A stretch of 64,000 nucleotides of DNA from Parasphingopyxis sp. CP4. Lineage in GTDB: Bacteria > Pseudomonadota > Alphaproteobacteria > Sphingomonadales > Sphingomonadaceae. Position numbers and translations under genes: made by a program. Position 1 is the stretch's first letter; each line of letters opens with the position of its first letter. Location: the NCBI RefSeq assembly GCF_013378055.1, contig NZ_CP051130.1:930001-994000 (forward strand). The letters run 5' to 3'. Below are positions 18,058-26,037 of this stretch, one piece after another. Below the pieces are notes generated by a model. It was not told the origin of the DNA. It made no database searches and worked only from the letters and a program-made list of their open reading frames with translations.

Positions 18058-18692
18058 TGCCTGAATTTGGTGCGCTGCTTGATGGATACTACCGCTTCCG
18101 CGCTGGCGACTACGCCGCCCAAAAGCGTCGTTATGACAATCTCGCAGATGAGGGACAGCACCCGCCCGTGATGATCATCGGCTGTTGCGATAGCCGCGTC
18201 GATCCCGCTACGATCTTTGATACCGTTCCAGGTCAGATGTTTGCCCTGCGCAATGTGGCCAATCTGGTTCCGCCCTATCAACCCGATGACGGCCTGCACG
18301 GTGCTTCGGCGGCTATCGAGTTTGCGGTGGTCCATTTGGAGGTGCGCCATCTGGTCGTGATGGGCCATGGCAAATGCGGCGGCATCTCGGCCTCGCTCCA
18401 TGGGGAGGGTCGCGGCGTACCAGGCGAGAGTTTTATCGATGACTGGATGACGATCATCGAGGACGGTCGCAACCGGGTTGTCGAACGCGTGGCTGCCGAC
18501 CCCTCCCTTGATGCCCAACGCGAGTTGGAGCTGGAAGGTATTCGAACCAGCCTCCGCAACTTGCTCACCTTCCCCTATGTTGCCGAACGTGTCGAAGCGG
18601 GAACACTCAAACTCCATGGTGCATGGTTCGCAATTTCCGAAGGCGAACTGCATGTCATGGATGATGAGACTGGCGAATTTGCCCCCGCCTGA
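18057..18692 (+). CDS. beta-carbonic anhydrase
   Basis: Zinc enzyme interconverting CO2 and bicarbonate. The beta-class ligands are visible: Cys43 in GCCDSRVDP (with the Asp45-Arg47 dyad) and His104/Cys107 in MGHGKCGG. At 211 residues it is a normal short beta-CA. The ATG overlaps the preceding sbtB stop (TAATG), so it is co-translated with the bicarbonate transporter and its regulator. No signal peptide is seen, so it is cytoplasmic, where it would equilibrate imported bicarbonate with CO2. Confidence 0.95.
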   Translation: MPEFGALLDGYYRFRAGDYAAQKRRYDNLADEGQHPPVMIIGCCDSRVDPATIFDTVPGQMFALRNVANLVPPYQPDDGLHGASAAIEFAVVHLEVRHLVVMGHGKCGGISASLHGEGRGVPGESFIDDWMTIIEDGRNRVVERVAADPSLDAQRELELEGIRTSLRNLLTFPYVAERVEAGTLKLHGAWFAISEGELHVMDDETGEFAPA

Positions 18693-18741
18693 GGGCCACC
18701 CCTCCCCTAGCCAACTTCTTTCCGGCTGCTAAGGCTGCCGC

Positions 18742-20232
18742 ATGGAAACCGGCCAACTCATATCCCTCGCCCTTTATTTCGTCCTGATGCTCGGCATCGG
18801 GCTATATGCCTGGCGAACCTCCACCGACGATGTCTCCGGCTATATGCTGGGTGGCCGCAAACTCAGCCCGGCCGTCGGGTCACTGAGCGCCGGCGCATCG
18901 GACATGTCCGGCTGGATGCTGCTTGGCCTGCCGGGCGCCATCTATGTTTCCGGTCTCAGCGCAAGCTGGATCGCAATCGGCTTGTTTATCGGCGCTCTGG
19001 CCAACTGGATCGTCGTCGCACCGCGGTTGCGGGTCCATACCGAAGTGGCGGACGATGCCATCACCATCCCCGACTATTTCGAAAAACGCTTCGCAGACAA
19101 TTCGCACATGCTGCGGGTCATTTCTTCGATCGTCATCATCATATTCTTCACGCTGTACACATCGAGCGGCGTCGTAGCGGGTGGCAAATTGTTCGAAAGC
19201 GCCTTTGGTGCCGACTATGCACTTGGCCTCTGGATCACGGCGGGCGTAGTGGTCGTCTACACATTGTTCGGCGGGTTCCTCGCGGCCAGCCTCACCGATT
19301 TCGTGCAAGGCTGCATCATGTTCGTTGCGCTCGTCCTCGTACCGGTTGTCGCGCTCACAGACATTGGCGGCATGGAAGGCCTGCGCACAACGATATCGGG
19401 CATCAACCCCGAAATGCTCAACCTGTTTGGCGGCGTGACGTTGATCGGCGTGATATCCGCCATGGCCTGGGGCCTGGGCTATTTCGGGCAGCCCCATATC
19501 ATTGTCCGCTTCATGGCGATCCGCAGCGTCAAGGATATGCCGCGGGCCCGCAATATCGGCATGACCTGGATGGGTGTCACCCTGATCGGCGCGCTCTCGA
19601 CCGGGCTTATTGGCCTTGCCTGGGCGACGCAGAATGGCTTGGCGGTCGATGATCCCGAAACGATATTCATCCTGCTCAGCCAGGTTCTTTTCCATCCGCT
19701 GATCGCCGGTTTCCTGCTCGCCGCGATCTTGGCCGCGATTATGAGCACCATCTCATCGCAGCTTTTGGTGTCGTCGAGCTCGCTGACCGAAGATTTCTAT
19801 CGCATTTATCTCCGCCGCGATGCGAGCCAGGGGGAACTGGTGCTGATCGGGCGCCTTTCCGTGATCGCCGTCAGCCTGGTGGCGATCATGCTTGCCTATA
19901 ACCCCAACAACAATGTGCTGGGACTGGTGAGCAACGCATGGGCGGGCTTTGGCGCCGCATTTGGCCCGATCATCCTGCTCAGCCTCACCTGGAACCGGAT
20001 GACCCGCAACGGTGCCTTGGCGGGCATGATTGCTGGCGCGGTGACGGTGCTTGCCTGGATCTATGTTCCAATCCTAGCCGACGGTGCTACCCTTTCCTCG
20101 CTGATCTATGAGATCGTCCCGGGCTTTGCGGTATGCGGGATCGTGGCGATCGCGGTCAGCCTGTTCGGCAGCGAACCGGACCAGGCCATCGCGGATACCT
20201 TTGAACGGGCCCGCGCAGTGCGTACTGGTTGA
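18742..20232 (+). CDS. putP: sodium/proline symporter PutP
   Basis: Solute:sodium symporter (SSS family) with about 13 membrane helices, importing proline with Na+. PutP features are GGRKLSPAVGSLSAGASDMSGW split around residue 37, where the Na+ and proline sites lie, GLSASWIAIGLFIGALANW, and LAAILAAIMSTISSQLLVSS, the conserved helix 8 region. The 496-residue length is typical. It starts 49 bases after the carbonic anhydrase gene and could share its transcript, although nothing links the functions except both being Na+-driven import. Confidence 0.92.
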   Translation: METGQLISLALYFVLMLGIGLYAWRTSTDDVSGYMLGGRKLSPAVGSLSAGASDMSGWMLLGLPGAIYVSGLSASWIAIGLFIGALANWIVVAPRLRVHTEVADDAITIPDYFEKRFADNSHMLRVISSIVIIIFFTLYTSSGVVAGGKLFESAFGADYALGLWITAGVVVVYTLFGGFLAASLTDFVQGCIMFVALVLVPVVALTDIGGMEGLRTTISGINPEMLNLFGGVTLIGVISAMAWGLGYFGQPHIIVRFMAIRSVKDMPRARNIGMTWMGVTLIGALSTGLIGLAWATQNGLAVDDPETIFILLSQVLFHPLIAGFLLAAILAAIMSTISSQLLVSSSSLTEDFYRIYLRRDASQGELVLIGRLSVIAVSLVAIMLAYNPNNNVLGLVSNAWAGFGAAFGPIILLSLTWNRMTRNGALAGMIAGAVTVLAWIYVPILADGATLSSLIYEIVPGFAVCGIVAIAVSLFGSEPDQAIADTFERARAVRTG

Positions 20233-20246
20233 GTGAGGAGATCGAA

Positions 20247-20969
20247 ATGTCCGACATCCGCAATACCGATCATGCCAATATCGCGTTGCTGATCGACGCG
20301 GATAACGCCTCGCATCACGGCATCGATCCGGTCCTCACCGTGCTTGCCGAGCTCGGCAATGTGAATATCCGGCGGGCCTATGGAAATTGGCGCAAACAGG
20401 CGCTCAAAAACTGGGTCGACAAGCTGCATCGCTATGGCATCGAACCGCAGCAGCAATTCGATCTCACCAAGGGCAAGAATGCCACCGACATGAAGATGAC
20501 CATCGACGCGATGGATTTGCTGTTCGGCGGCCGGGTCGATGGCTTCGGGATCATGAGCTCGGACAGCGATTTCATGCCGATGGCGATGCGCATTCGCCAG
20601 GATGGCATACCCGTTTATGGCTTTGGCAGCGGCAAGACACCCGAAGCGTTTCGCCAGGCCTGTACGCGTTTTATTGACGTCGAAGCGCTGATCCGCGCCG
20701 AGAAGGAAAAGAATGACGGTGCGAATGGCGAAAGGAGCGAAGTGGACGATGATGTCGTTGCGCTGCTCATCGATGCCTATGACGCCGCCAAGCGCGATGA
20801 GAACGGCTTTGCCGCCCTGTCAGCCGTCGGCCAACGCGCCGGCAACCGCTCCAGCTTTGACGTTCGCAACTATGGCTATACCCGGCTCAGCGATTTGATC
20901 GAAGACATTCCCAATTTCGCCACCGAAAAACGCGAGCGTGGACAGGTGTGGGTAAAGAGGGTGCGGTGA
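20247..20969 (+). CDS. NYN-domain (LabA-like) RNase-fold protein with C-terminal LOTUS/OST-HTH domain
   Basis: The N-terminal NYN (PIN-like) domain keeps its acidic metal-site residues: LLIDADNAS (about 14-22), KNATDMKMTIDAMDL and SSDSDFMPMAMRI. The C-terminal part (about 170-240), from DDVVALLIDAYDAA to FDVRNYGYTRLSDLIEDI, has the pattern of an OST-HTH/LOTUS RNA-binding domain. The pair is known from LabA/DUF88 and Limkain-type proteins, and an RNA-processing or RNA-degrading role is inferred. I prefer the ATG at 20247 with a good GAGGAG site 6 bases upstream; an in-frame TTG at 20229 overlaps the putP stop. 240 residues. Confidence 0.85.
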   Translation: MSDIRNTDHANIALLIDADNASHHGIDPVLTVLAELGNVNIRRAYGNWRKQALKNWVDKLHRYGIEPQQQFDLTKGKNATDMKMTIDAMDLLFGGRVDGFGIMSSDSDFMPMAMRIRQDGIPVYGFGSGKTPEAFRQACTRFIDVEALIRAEKEKNDGANGERSEVDDDVVALLIDAYDAAKRDENGFAALSAVGQRAGNRSSFDVRNYGYTRLSDLIEDIPNFATEKRERGQVWVKRVR

Positions 20970-21020
20970 TCGCCGCTGGCGATTGAGCGGAAGACCTCGG
21001 ATTCGATCCCCTCCCCGCAT

Positions 21021-21104
21021 CGTCACCCCGGACTTGATCCGGGGTCCAGTGCGCCAGGCACCCTTATTTGCGGCTCTGGATGCCGGATCAAGTCCGGCAT
21101 GACG
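21021..21104. repeat. dispersed intergenic inverted repeat (CGTCACCCCGGACTTGATCC type)
   Basis: Two imperfect 29-base arms, 21021-21049 and 21076-21104, form an inverted repeat with about 25 of 29 matches around a 26-base centre. Each arm also holds an inner GGACTTGATCC or GGATCAAGTCC palindrome. This unit is familiar as a high-copy intergenic repeat in many alphaproteobacterial genomes. It lies between the convergent NYN gene and ettA, where the large hairpin could also work as a bidirectional terminator. An apparent ORF across it (MPDQVRHDG) is a common annotation artefact. Confidence 0.8.
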
Positions 21105-21130
21105 GTTGGTTTCACCGCAGCTTCTTTAGA

Positions 21131-22810
21131 CTAGCGCGTCAGTTTCTTGTAACTCATCCGGTGCGGGCGATCCGCCTCGTCGCCCAGGCGGCGGAGCTTG
21201 TCTTCTTCATAGCTTTCGAAATTGCCTTCGAACCATTCGACATGGCTATTGCCTTCAAAAGCAAGGATATGGGTCGCGAGGCGATCGAGGAAGAAGCGGT
21301 CATGCGAGATGACCACAGCGCAGCCGGCAAAGCTTTCCAGCGCCTCTTCAAGCGCACGCAGGGTTTCCACGTCGAGATCGTTGGTCGGTTCATCCAACAG
21401 CAGCACATTGCCGCCCTCTTTGAGCATCTTCGCCATATGCACACGGTTGCGTTCACCGCCCGATAGCTGGCCGACCTTTTTCTGCTGGTCGGTGCCCTTG
21501 AAGTTGAAGGCGCCGACATAAGCGCGCGTCTGCACTTCATGCTTGCCGAAGGTGAAGATATCGAGCCCGTCTGACACTTCTTCCCAGACATTATGGTTCG
21601 GATCGAGCGCATCGCGGCTCTGGTCAACATAGCCGAGCTTCACCGTTTCGCCGATCGAGATATCGCCCGCATCGGGCTCTTCCTGTCCGGTGATGAGCTT
21701 GAAGAGCGTAGTCTTACCCGCACCGTTCGCACCGATCACGCCGACGATACCGCCAGGTGGAAGGCTGAAGGTCAGATCGTCGAAGAGCAATTTGTCGCCA
21801 TACGCTTTGGTCAGCCCATTGGCTTCGATCACCTTGCCGCCAAGCCGTTCGGGTGTCTGGATGAGGATCTGCGCCTTGCCGGGTGAACGGTTTTCCTGGG
21901 CTTCAACCAGCTCATCAAAGGCCTTGATACGCGCTTTCGATTTAGTCTGGCGCGCCTTCGGGCTCTGCCGGATCCAGGCCAGCTCGTCCGAGATCGCCTT
22001 TTGCTTGCCCTTATCCTCGCGCTCTTCCTGTTCGAGGCGCTTGGATTTCTTGTCGAGATAGGTCGAGTAATTACCTTCATAGACAAAGTAGCGACCGCGA
22101 TCGAGCTCGAGGATCCAGTTGACGACATTGTCGAGGAAGTAGCGATCATGGGTCACCAGGATCACATTGCCCGGATAGTCGACGAGATGTTTCTCGAGCC
22201 AGGCAACGCTTTCCGCGTCCAAATGGTTGGTCGGTTCGTCAAGCAGCAAGATATCGGGCTTGTCGAGCAGCAAGCGGCATAGCGCGACGCGCCGCCGTTC
22301 ACCACCGGACAGGCTTTCTACGCTGCTATCGCCGGGTGGGCAGCGGAGCGCGTCCATCGCGATTTCCAGCTGGTTGTCGAGCGTCCAGCCATCAACCGCG
22401 TCGATCTTCTCCTGAAGTTCGCCCATTTCTTCCATCAGCTTGTCGAAATCGGCATCTTCGGGCGGGTCGGCCATCATGCCGGAGATTTCGTTGAAACGAT
22501 CGACCAGATCGGCCACCGGGCGAACGCCATCCATGACATTCTCTTTGACGGTTTTACTGTCATCAAGGTCCGGCTCCTGAGCCAGATAGCCAACCCGAAT
22601 TCCCTCGCCCGGCCACGCTTCGCCCTGAAATTCGGTATCGATACCGGCCATGATCTTCATCAGCGTCGATTTTCCCGAACCATTGGGGCCGACGATGCCG
22701 ATCTTGGCATCCGGATAGAATTGCAGATGAACCTGGTCGAGGATCGGTTTGCGAGCGCCGGGAAAGCTCTTGGTCATGCCCTTCATGACATATGAATATT
22801 GCGCGGCCAT
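21131..22810 (-). CDS. ettA: energy-dependent translational throttle protein EttA
   Basis: ABC-F protein that binds the ribosomal E site and gates entry into the elongation cycle according to the ATP/ADP ratio. Two ABC cassettes are seen: Walker A GPNGSGKST and signature LSGGERRRVALCRLL in the first, and GANGAGKTT and LSGGERNRVHMAKML in the second, joined by a charged linker. The arm insertion in the first cassette (residues ~95-140) is present. I start at ATG 22810 (MAAQYSYVMKGMTKSFPG), giving 559 residues as in E. coli EttA; the longer frame to 23029 runs antisense through the divergent peptidase gene. Confidence 0.95.
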   Translation of the reverse strand: MAAQYSYVMKGMTKSFPGARKPILDQVHLQFYPDAKIGIVGPNGSGKSTLMKIMAGIDTEFQGEAWPGEGIRVGYLAQEPDLDDSKTVKENVMDGVRPVADLVDRFNEISGMMADPPEDADFDKLMEEMGELQEKIDAVDGWTLDNQLEIAMDALRCPPGDSSVESLSGGERRRVALCRLLLDKPDILLLDEPTNHLDAESVAWLEKHLVDYPGNVILVTHDRYFLDNVVNWILELDRGRYFVYEGNYSTYLDKKSKRLEQEEREDKGKQKAISDELAWIRQSPKARQTKSKARIKAFDELVEAQENRSPGKAQILIQTPERLGGKVIEANGLTKAYGDKLLFDDLTFSLPPGGIVGVIGANGAGKTTLFKLITGQEEPDAGDISIGETVKLGYVDQSRDALDPNHNVWEEVSDGLDIFTFGKHEVQTRAYVGAFNFKGTDQQKKVGQLSGGERNRVHMAKMLKEGGNVLLLDEPTNDLDVETLRALEEALESFAGCAVVISHDRFFLDRLATHILAFEGNSHVEWFEGNFESYEEDKLRRLGDEADRPHRMSYKKLTR

Positions 22811-22910
22811 GGGTCGATTACGCTCCGAAATGGGAATGTGGGAATTTCGCCGCGATGTAGGGGTCCGAAGCCGAATTGGCAAACGCTGAAACGCGCGGTA
22901 AGCGACTTGG

Positions 22911-24296
22911 ATGCAAAAAATCATCCTCCCCCTCGCGCTATGCGCCGCCGCCCTGCCCTCCACCCTGGCTGCCCAGCCCTCTGACGCTGACATCGCCGCG
23001 ATGCGCGATGCCGCGATGGAGGGCGACACGCTGGCCTATGCAATCACCGAAGGCCTGACGACCGAGATCGGCCCGCGCCTCGCTGGCACAGAAGCCGAAG
23101 CACGGGCCCGGGATTGGGCAATCACCCGGCTCACCGAGCTTGGATTCTCCAATGTCCGCAATGAACCGTTCCAGATGCCAACCTGGGTACGCGGCGTGGA
23201 GACGGCAGAGATTGTCTCGCCCTATCCGCAAGAGATGCATGTGACCGCACTCGGCCGCAGCGGATCGACTGGCGCTAATGGCATTCGTGCTGAGATTGTC
23301 GCCTTTGAAGATGTCGAAGCTTTGCGCGCCGCACCGATGGGCAGCCTTGAGGGAAAGATCGTCTATGTCGGCCATCATATGGAAGCTGCGCAGGATGGCT
23401 CCGGCTACGGATTTGCTGGACCAACCCGCTGGATCGCACCTTCGCTCGCATCCGAACGCGGTGCCGCAGCAATTGTCATCCGCTCGGTTGGAACGGCCAA
23501 CCACCGCAGCCCGCATACCGGTGGTACCAACTGGGCAGACAGTGTCACGCCAATTGCCGCGGGTGCACTCTCCAACCCCGACGCAGACAATCTTGAGCGG
23601 ATGATCGCCCTCGGCCAACCGGTGTCCATGCATCTCACGCTGACGCCGCGGTGGATCGGTGATCAGGAATCGGGAAATGTCATCGCCGAAATCCCGGGCG
23701 CCGATCCGGATGCGGGAATCGTTGTTGGGGCCTGTCATGTCGATAGCTGGGATTTATCTCCCGGCGCCTTCGACGATGCCTCGGGTTGCGGGATTGTGAC
23801 CGCCGCAGCCCATGCGATCCTTGAAAGCGGAATACAGCCGCGCCGCACGATCCGCCTGTTTTGGGCGGGTGCCGAGGAAGTCGGCCTGCTCGGTTCGACC
23901 GCCTATTTCCAACGCCATGGTGCCGACAATCATGCGCTGGTCTCCGAATCTGATTTCGGGGCAGATCGAATCTGGCGTGTCGAATTCGCACTTCCAGACG
24001 GCGCCAGCGCCGATGCCGATCGCGTAACCCGCCTGCTGGCTCCACTGCGCATTCCACGCAGCACCCTGCCCGCCTCGGGCGGCCCTGATGTGCGGATCCT
24101 CGCGACAAATGGCGCTCCAGCCATTGATCTTCAGCAGGATGGCACCCGCTATTTCGATCTGCATCACACGCGCAACGATACACTCGACAAAATCGATCCT
24201 GCGCAAATGCGGCAGAATGTGGCAGCCTGGATCGTCATGTTGGCCGTTATGGCGAATAGCGAGGCGGCGCTCTCACCCACTGAAATCGCTGAATAA
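22911..24296 (+). CDS. secreted M28-family metallopeptidase with PA domain
   Basis: Zinc-dependent exopeptidase predicted to act in the periplasm or outside the cell. It has a signal peptide (1-21, ending TLAAQ), a protease-associated domain insert (about 110-230), and the M28 catalytic set: His/Asp in ACHVDSWD, bridging Asp in GAFDDASG, the Glu pair in WAGAEEVG, Asp in SESDFG and a terminal His in DLHHTRND. These match the dizinc site of carboxypeptidase Q/aminopeptidase types. Length 461 residues. Divergent from ettA with about 100 bases between. Substrate not known; dipeptidase-like activity is the family norm. Confidence 0.88.
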   Translation: MQKIILPLALCAAALPSTLAAQPSDADIAAMRDAAMEGDTLAYAITEGLTTEIGPRLAGTEAEARARDWAITRLTELGFSNVRNEPFQMPTWVRGVETAEIVSPYPQEMHVTALGRSGSTGANGIRAEIVAFEDVEALRAAPMGSLEGKIVYVGHHMEAAQDGSGYGFAGPTRWIAPSLASERGAAAIVIRSVGTANHRSPHTGGTNWADSVTPIAAGALSNPDADNLERMIALGQPVSMHLTLTPRWIGDQESGNVIAEIPGADPDAGIVVGACHVDSWDLSPGAFDDASGCGIVTAAAHAILESGIQPRRTIRLFWAGAEEVGLLGSTAYFQRHGADNHALVSESDFGADRIWRVEFALPDGASADADRVTRLLAPLRIPRSTLPASGGPDVRILATNGAPAIDLQQDGTRYFDLHHTRNDTLDKIDPAQMRQNVAAWIVMLAVMANSEAALSPTEIAE

Positions 24297-24365
24297 TCCG
24301 CAGAAATCCGTGCCGAGACGCAGTAATCCGAACGCCCCAATTCGATACGGGTGTTCAATTACAAG

Positions 24366-24393
24366 TTGACGTTCCGTGAATGCACGCTATTGC
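24366..24393 (+). promoter_or_regulatory. possible sigma-70-type promoter for the acidic repeat lipoprotein
   Basis: TTGACG at 24366-24371 with TATTGC at 24388-24393, spacing 16 bases, about 60 bases before the ATG at 24453. The -35 match is good and the -10 match is weak, so this is tentative. Confidence 0.35.
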
Positions 24394-24452
24394 ACCCCGC
24401 TGGGATTGGCGCAGAGCCAGGCCCTGATTTATTGCTATGGGAGCACTTAATA

Positions 24453-24725
24453 ATGAAGAAACTTAGCTTTGCGCTTGCGTCCGCCAGCCTTTTTGCGTTG
24501 GCCGCATGCGGCGAAACCGCCACTGAAACCGCCGATGAAGGCGCTGAAGCCGTTGAAGAAGCAACGGAAGAAGTTGCTGAAGAAGCAATGGCCGAAGGCG
24601 AAGAAATGGCTGAAGACGCCATGGCTGAAGGCGAAGCAATGGCTGAAGATGCCATGGCTGAAGGCGAAGAAGCTGTTGAAGATGCAATGGCTGAAGGCGA
24701 AGAAGCCGCTGAAGACGCTATGTAA
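24453..24725 (+). CDS. small acidic lipoprotein with 11-residue repeats
   Basis: A 90-residue lipoprotein: signal peptide with lipobox LAAC (Cys19) and then an almost entirely Ala/Glu/Asp/Met mature chain. Residues 45-88 are four tandem copies of an 11-residue unit close to AMAEGEEMAED, ending AM. There is no Lys, Arg or aromatic residue after the signal peptide, so it should be a highly acidic, helical chain anchored in a membrane. The hendecad period is typical of right-handed coiled coils and of some LEA-like and surface-binding helices. Ribosome binding and a strong terminator support a real, monocistronic gene. Function unknown. Confidence 0.7.
   Translation: MKKLSFALASASLFALAACGETATETADEGAEAVEEATEEVAEEAMAEGEEMAEDAMAEGEAMAEDAMAEGEEAVEDAMAEGEEAAEDAM
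24585..24716 (+). repeat. four tandem 33-bp repeats inside the acidic lipoprotein gene
   Basis: In-frame repeats of 33 bases, built around GCNATGGCTGAAGGCGAAG, encode four 11-residue units. Copies differ mainly at residues 7-9 of the unit. Such an array can change copy number by slippage or recombination. Confidence 0.85.
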
Positions 24726-24761
24726 TTCAGCGGTTGGCCGATTAGGCCAGCCAACGAAAAG

Positions 24762-24796
24762 AAGGGCGCTTCCCGTTGGGAGGCGCCCTTTTTTTA
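24762..24796 (+). terminator. rho-independent terminator after the acidic lipoprotein
   Basis: Stem AAGGGCGCTTCCC / GGGAGGCGCCCTT (one G-U pair), tight loop GTT, then a run of seven T. Very strong canonical terminator. Confidence 0.9.
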
Positions 24797-24915
24797 TGTG
24801 CGTTATACGGATCTCGGCGCGGGTAACAGCTCGTAGCTGCGACCTGTCCCCCAAATGCTTGATGTCCCGGACAACATCCGCCAATCTGACCTTTGAAACC
24901 TAGGGGAGAAAATCC

Positions 24916-25710
24916 GTGAAACTGCTCATGAAACTGCTGTTGGCGATCTGGTTTGCGGCTCCTGTAATGGCATCGGCAGACGTTTATGACGATATTCAGG
25001 AACGCGAGCAGCTAATTGTGGGTGTTTCCGTATTCGCGCCCTGGACCTACACGGACCGAAATGGCGAGTTGGCAGGCCATGAAATCGATATTGCGCGCCG
25101 GATCGCAGAAGATCTTGGTGTAGGAGTGCGATTCGAGCTGTATAATTTCGAAGAGGTTTTCGACGCGCTCGCCAATGACGAAATCGATATGATTGCTGCG
25201 GGTGTCGCGATGACGGCCGAGCGAGCTCGACGGTTCCATTTCTCAATTCCCTATTTCTCCACCGGCGTGACAATTGCCACGGGCCCATCCGCAACCGGAG
25301 AGCTCACCGGTATTGCCGACTTCAATTCGCCCGAACTCACCATTGCCGTGGTTGAAGATACTTTGGCCGCTCGGGTTGCCGCCGAACAACTTGCCGATGC
25401 CAATATCAGCCGCTTCTCGACCGCCAGCGGAGCGGAAGGCGCCGTTATGACAGGCCGGGCCGATGCCTATGTCGCCAGCGTACCAGAACTCCGGATATTC
25501 GCACTACGAAGCGGCGGAACTGTCGCCCTGCCCCTTGATGAGCCTATGGTTTCCAGTGTGGCAGGCTTTGTGCTCCGCAATGACGAAGAGCGCCTGCTCC
25601 ACTTCCTCAACAGTTGGGTCCATATGCGCGAGGCAGACGGCTATCTTGAAGATCGGCACCGCTTCTATTTCGATACGCTCGATTGGGCGGTGGACATGGT
25701 CCAGCAGTAA
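24916..25710 (+). CDS. periplasmic amino-acid-type substrate-binding protein
   Basis: Type II periplasmic binding protein (family 3 solute-binding, SBP_bac_3) of 264 residues. It has a signal peptide (1-21, ending MASA-D), the first lobe motif [19 protein letters not shown] near residue 34, the typical [39 protein letters not shown], and the hinge region [14 protein letters not shown]. The ligand is unclear; amino acids or small organic acids are usual. No permease or ATPase genes adjoin it, so it is an orphan binding protein or serves a distant transporter. Starts with GTG behind the site GGGGAGAA. Confidence 0.85.
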   Translation: MKLLMKLLLAIWFAAPVMASADVYDDIQEREQLIVGVSVFAPWTYTDRNGELAGHEIDIARRIAEDLGVGVRFELYNFEEVFDALANDEIDMIAAGVAMTAERARRFHFSIPYFSTGVTIATGPSATGELTGIADFNSPELTIAVVEDTLAARVAAEQLADANISRFSTASGAEGAVMTGRADAYVASVPELRIFALRSGGTVALPLDEPMVSSVAGFVLRNDEERLLHFLNSWVHMREADGYLEDRHRFYFDTLDWAVDMVQQ

Positions 25711-25763
25711 CGGCTGGCCCGCGCGACACGGAATGCGCGAACCCAAATTCCGGTGATATTGAA

Positions 25764-25843
<80 letters not shown>

Positions 25844-25893
25844 ACCGGAAAAGGGCCCTTAGTCTGTGTAGCCGAGAAGGGCAATGAAAGAAT

Positions 25894-25968
25894 TGGTGGG
25901 CCCGGAGGGACTCGAACCCCCAACCAAGCCGTTATGAGCGGCCGGCTCTACCATTGAGCTACAGGCCC
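25894..25968 (-). tRNA. tRNA with CAU anticodon, probably tRNA-Ile2 (lysidine-modified)
   Basis: Cloverleaf on the minus strand: acceptor GGGCCTG pairing with CGGGCCC (one U-G pair), anticodon loop CTCATAA with anticodon CAT, T arm GGGGGTTCGAGTCCCTC, and CCA encoded; 75 bases. The CAU anticodon could mean elongator Met or Ile2. The acceptor pairs C4-G69 and C5-G68 match the known TilS identity elements of E. coli tRNA-Ile2, so I favour tRNA-Ile(CAU), in which C34 becomes lysidine to read AUA. It lies upstream of tRNA-Pro on the same strand. Confidence 0.85.
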
Positions 25969-26037
25969 CACCCTTTCACGGGCCTCGCCCTGCCAAAGGT
26001 CGCCTGCCGTGGCAAGCCGCTATTTCATCACCAAAGC

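Noticed and set aside
18880-19695. 271-residue ORF antisense to putP
   Set aside because: Full antisense overlap with a clear transporter gene; composition (Asp/Arg/His-rich) is typical of reverse frames.
21068-21466. 132-residue ORF starting in the inverted repeat
   Set aside because: It begins with the known artefact reading of the dispersed repeat and runs antisense through ettA.
22938-23738. 266-residue ORF antisense to the M28 peptidase
   Set aside because: It is an antisense shadow in a GC-rich gene, without family motifs or ribosome-binding site.
24585-24716. 33-bp repeats as a CRISPR-like array
   Set aside because: Repeats are directly adjacent without spacers and code in frame for an 11-residue unit.
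24359-24884. Open reading frames antisense to the acidic repeat lipoprotein
   Set aside because: Low-complexity Ser/Ala or Phe/His repeats mirror the repeat DNA; the forward frame has a lipobox, ribosome site and terminator.
25894-25968. Elongator tRNA-Met reading of the CAU tRNA
   Set aside because: C4-G69 and C5-G68 acceptor pairs match lysidine synthase determinants of tRNA-Ile2; not fully excluded.
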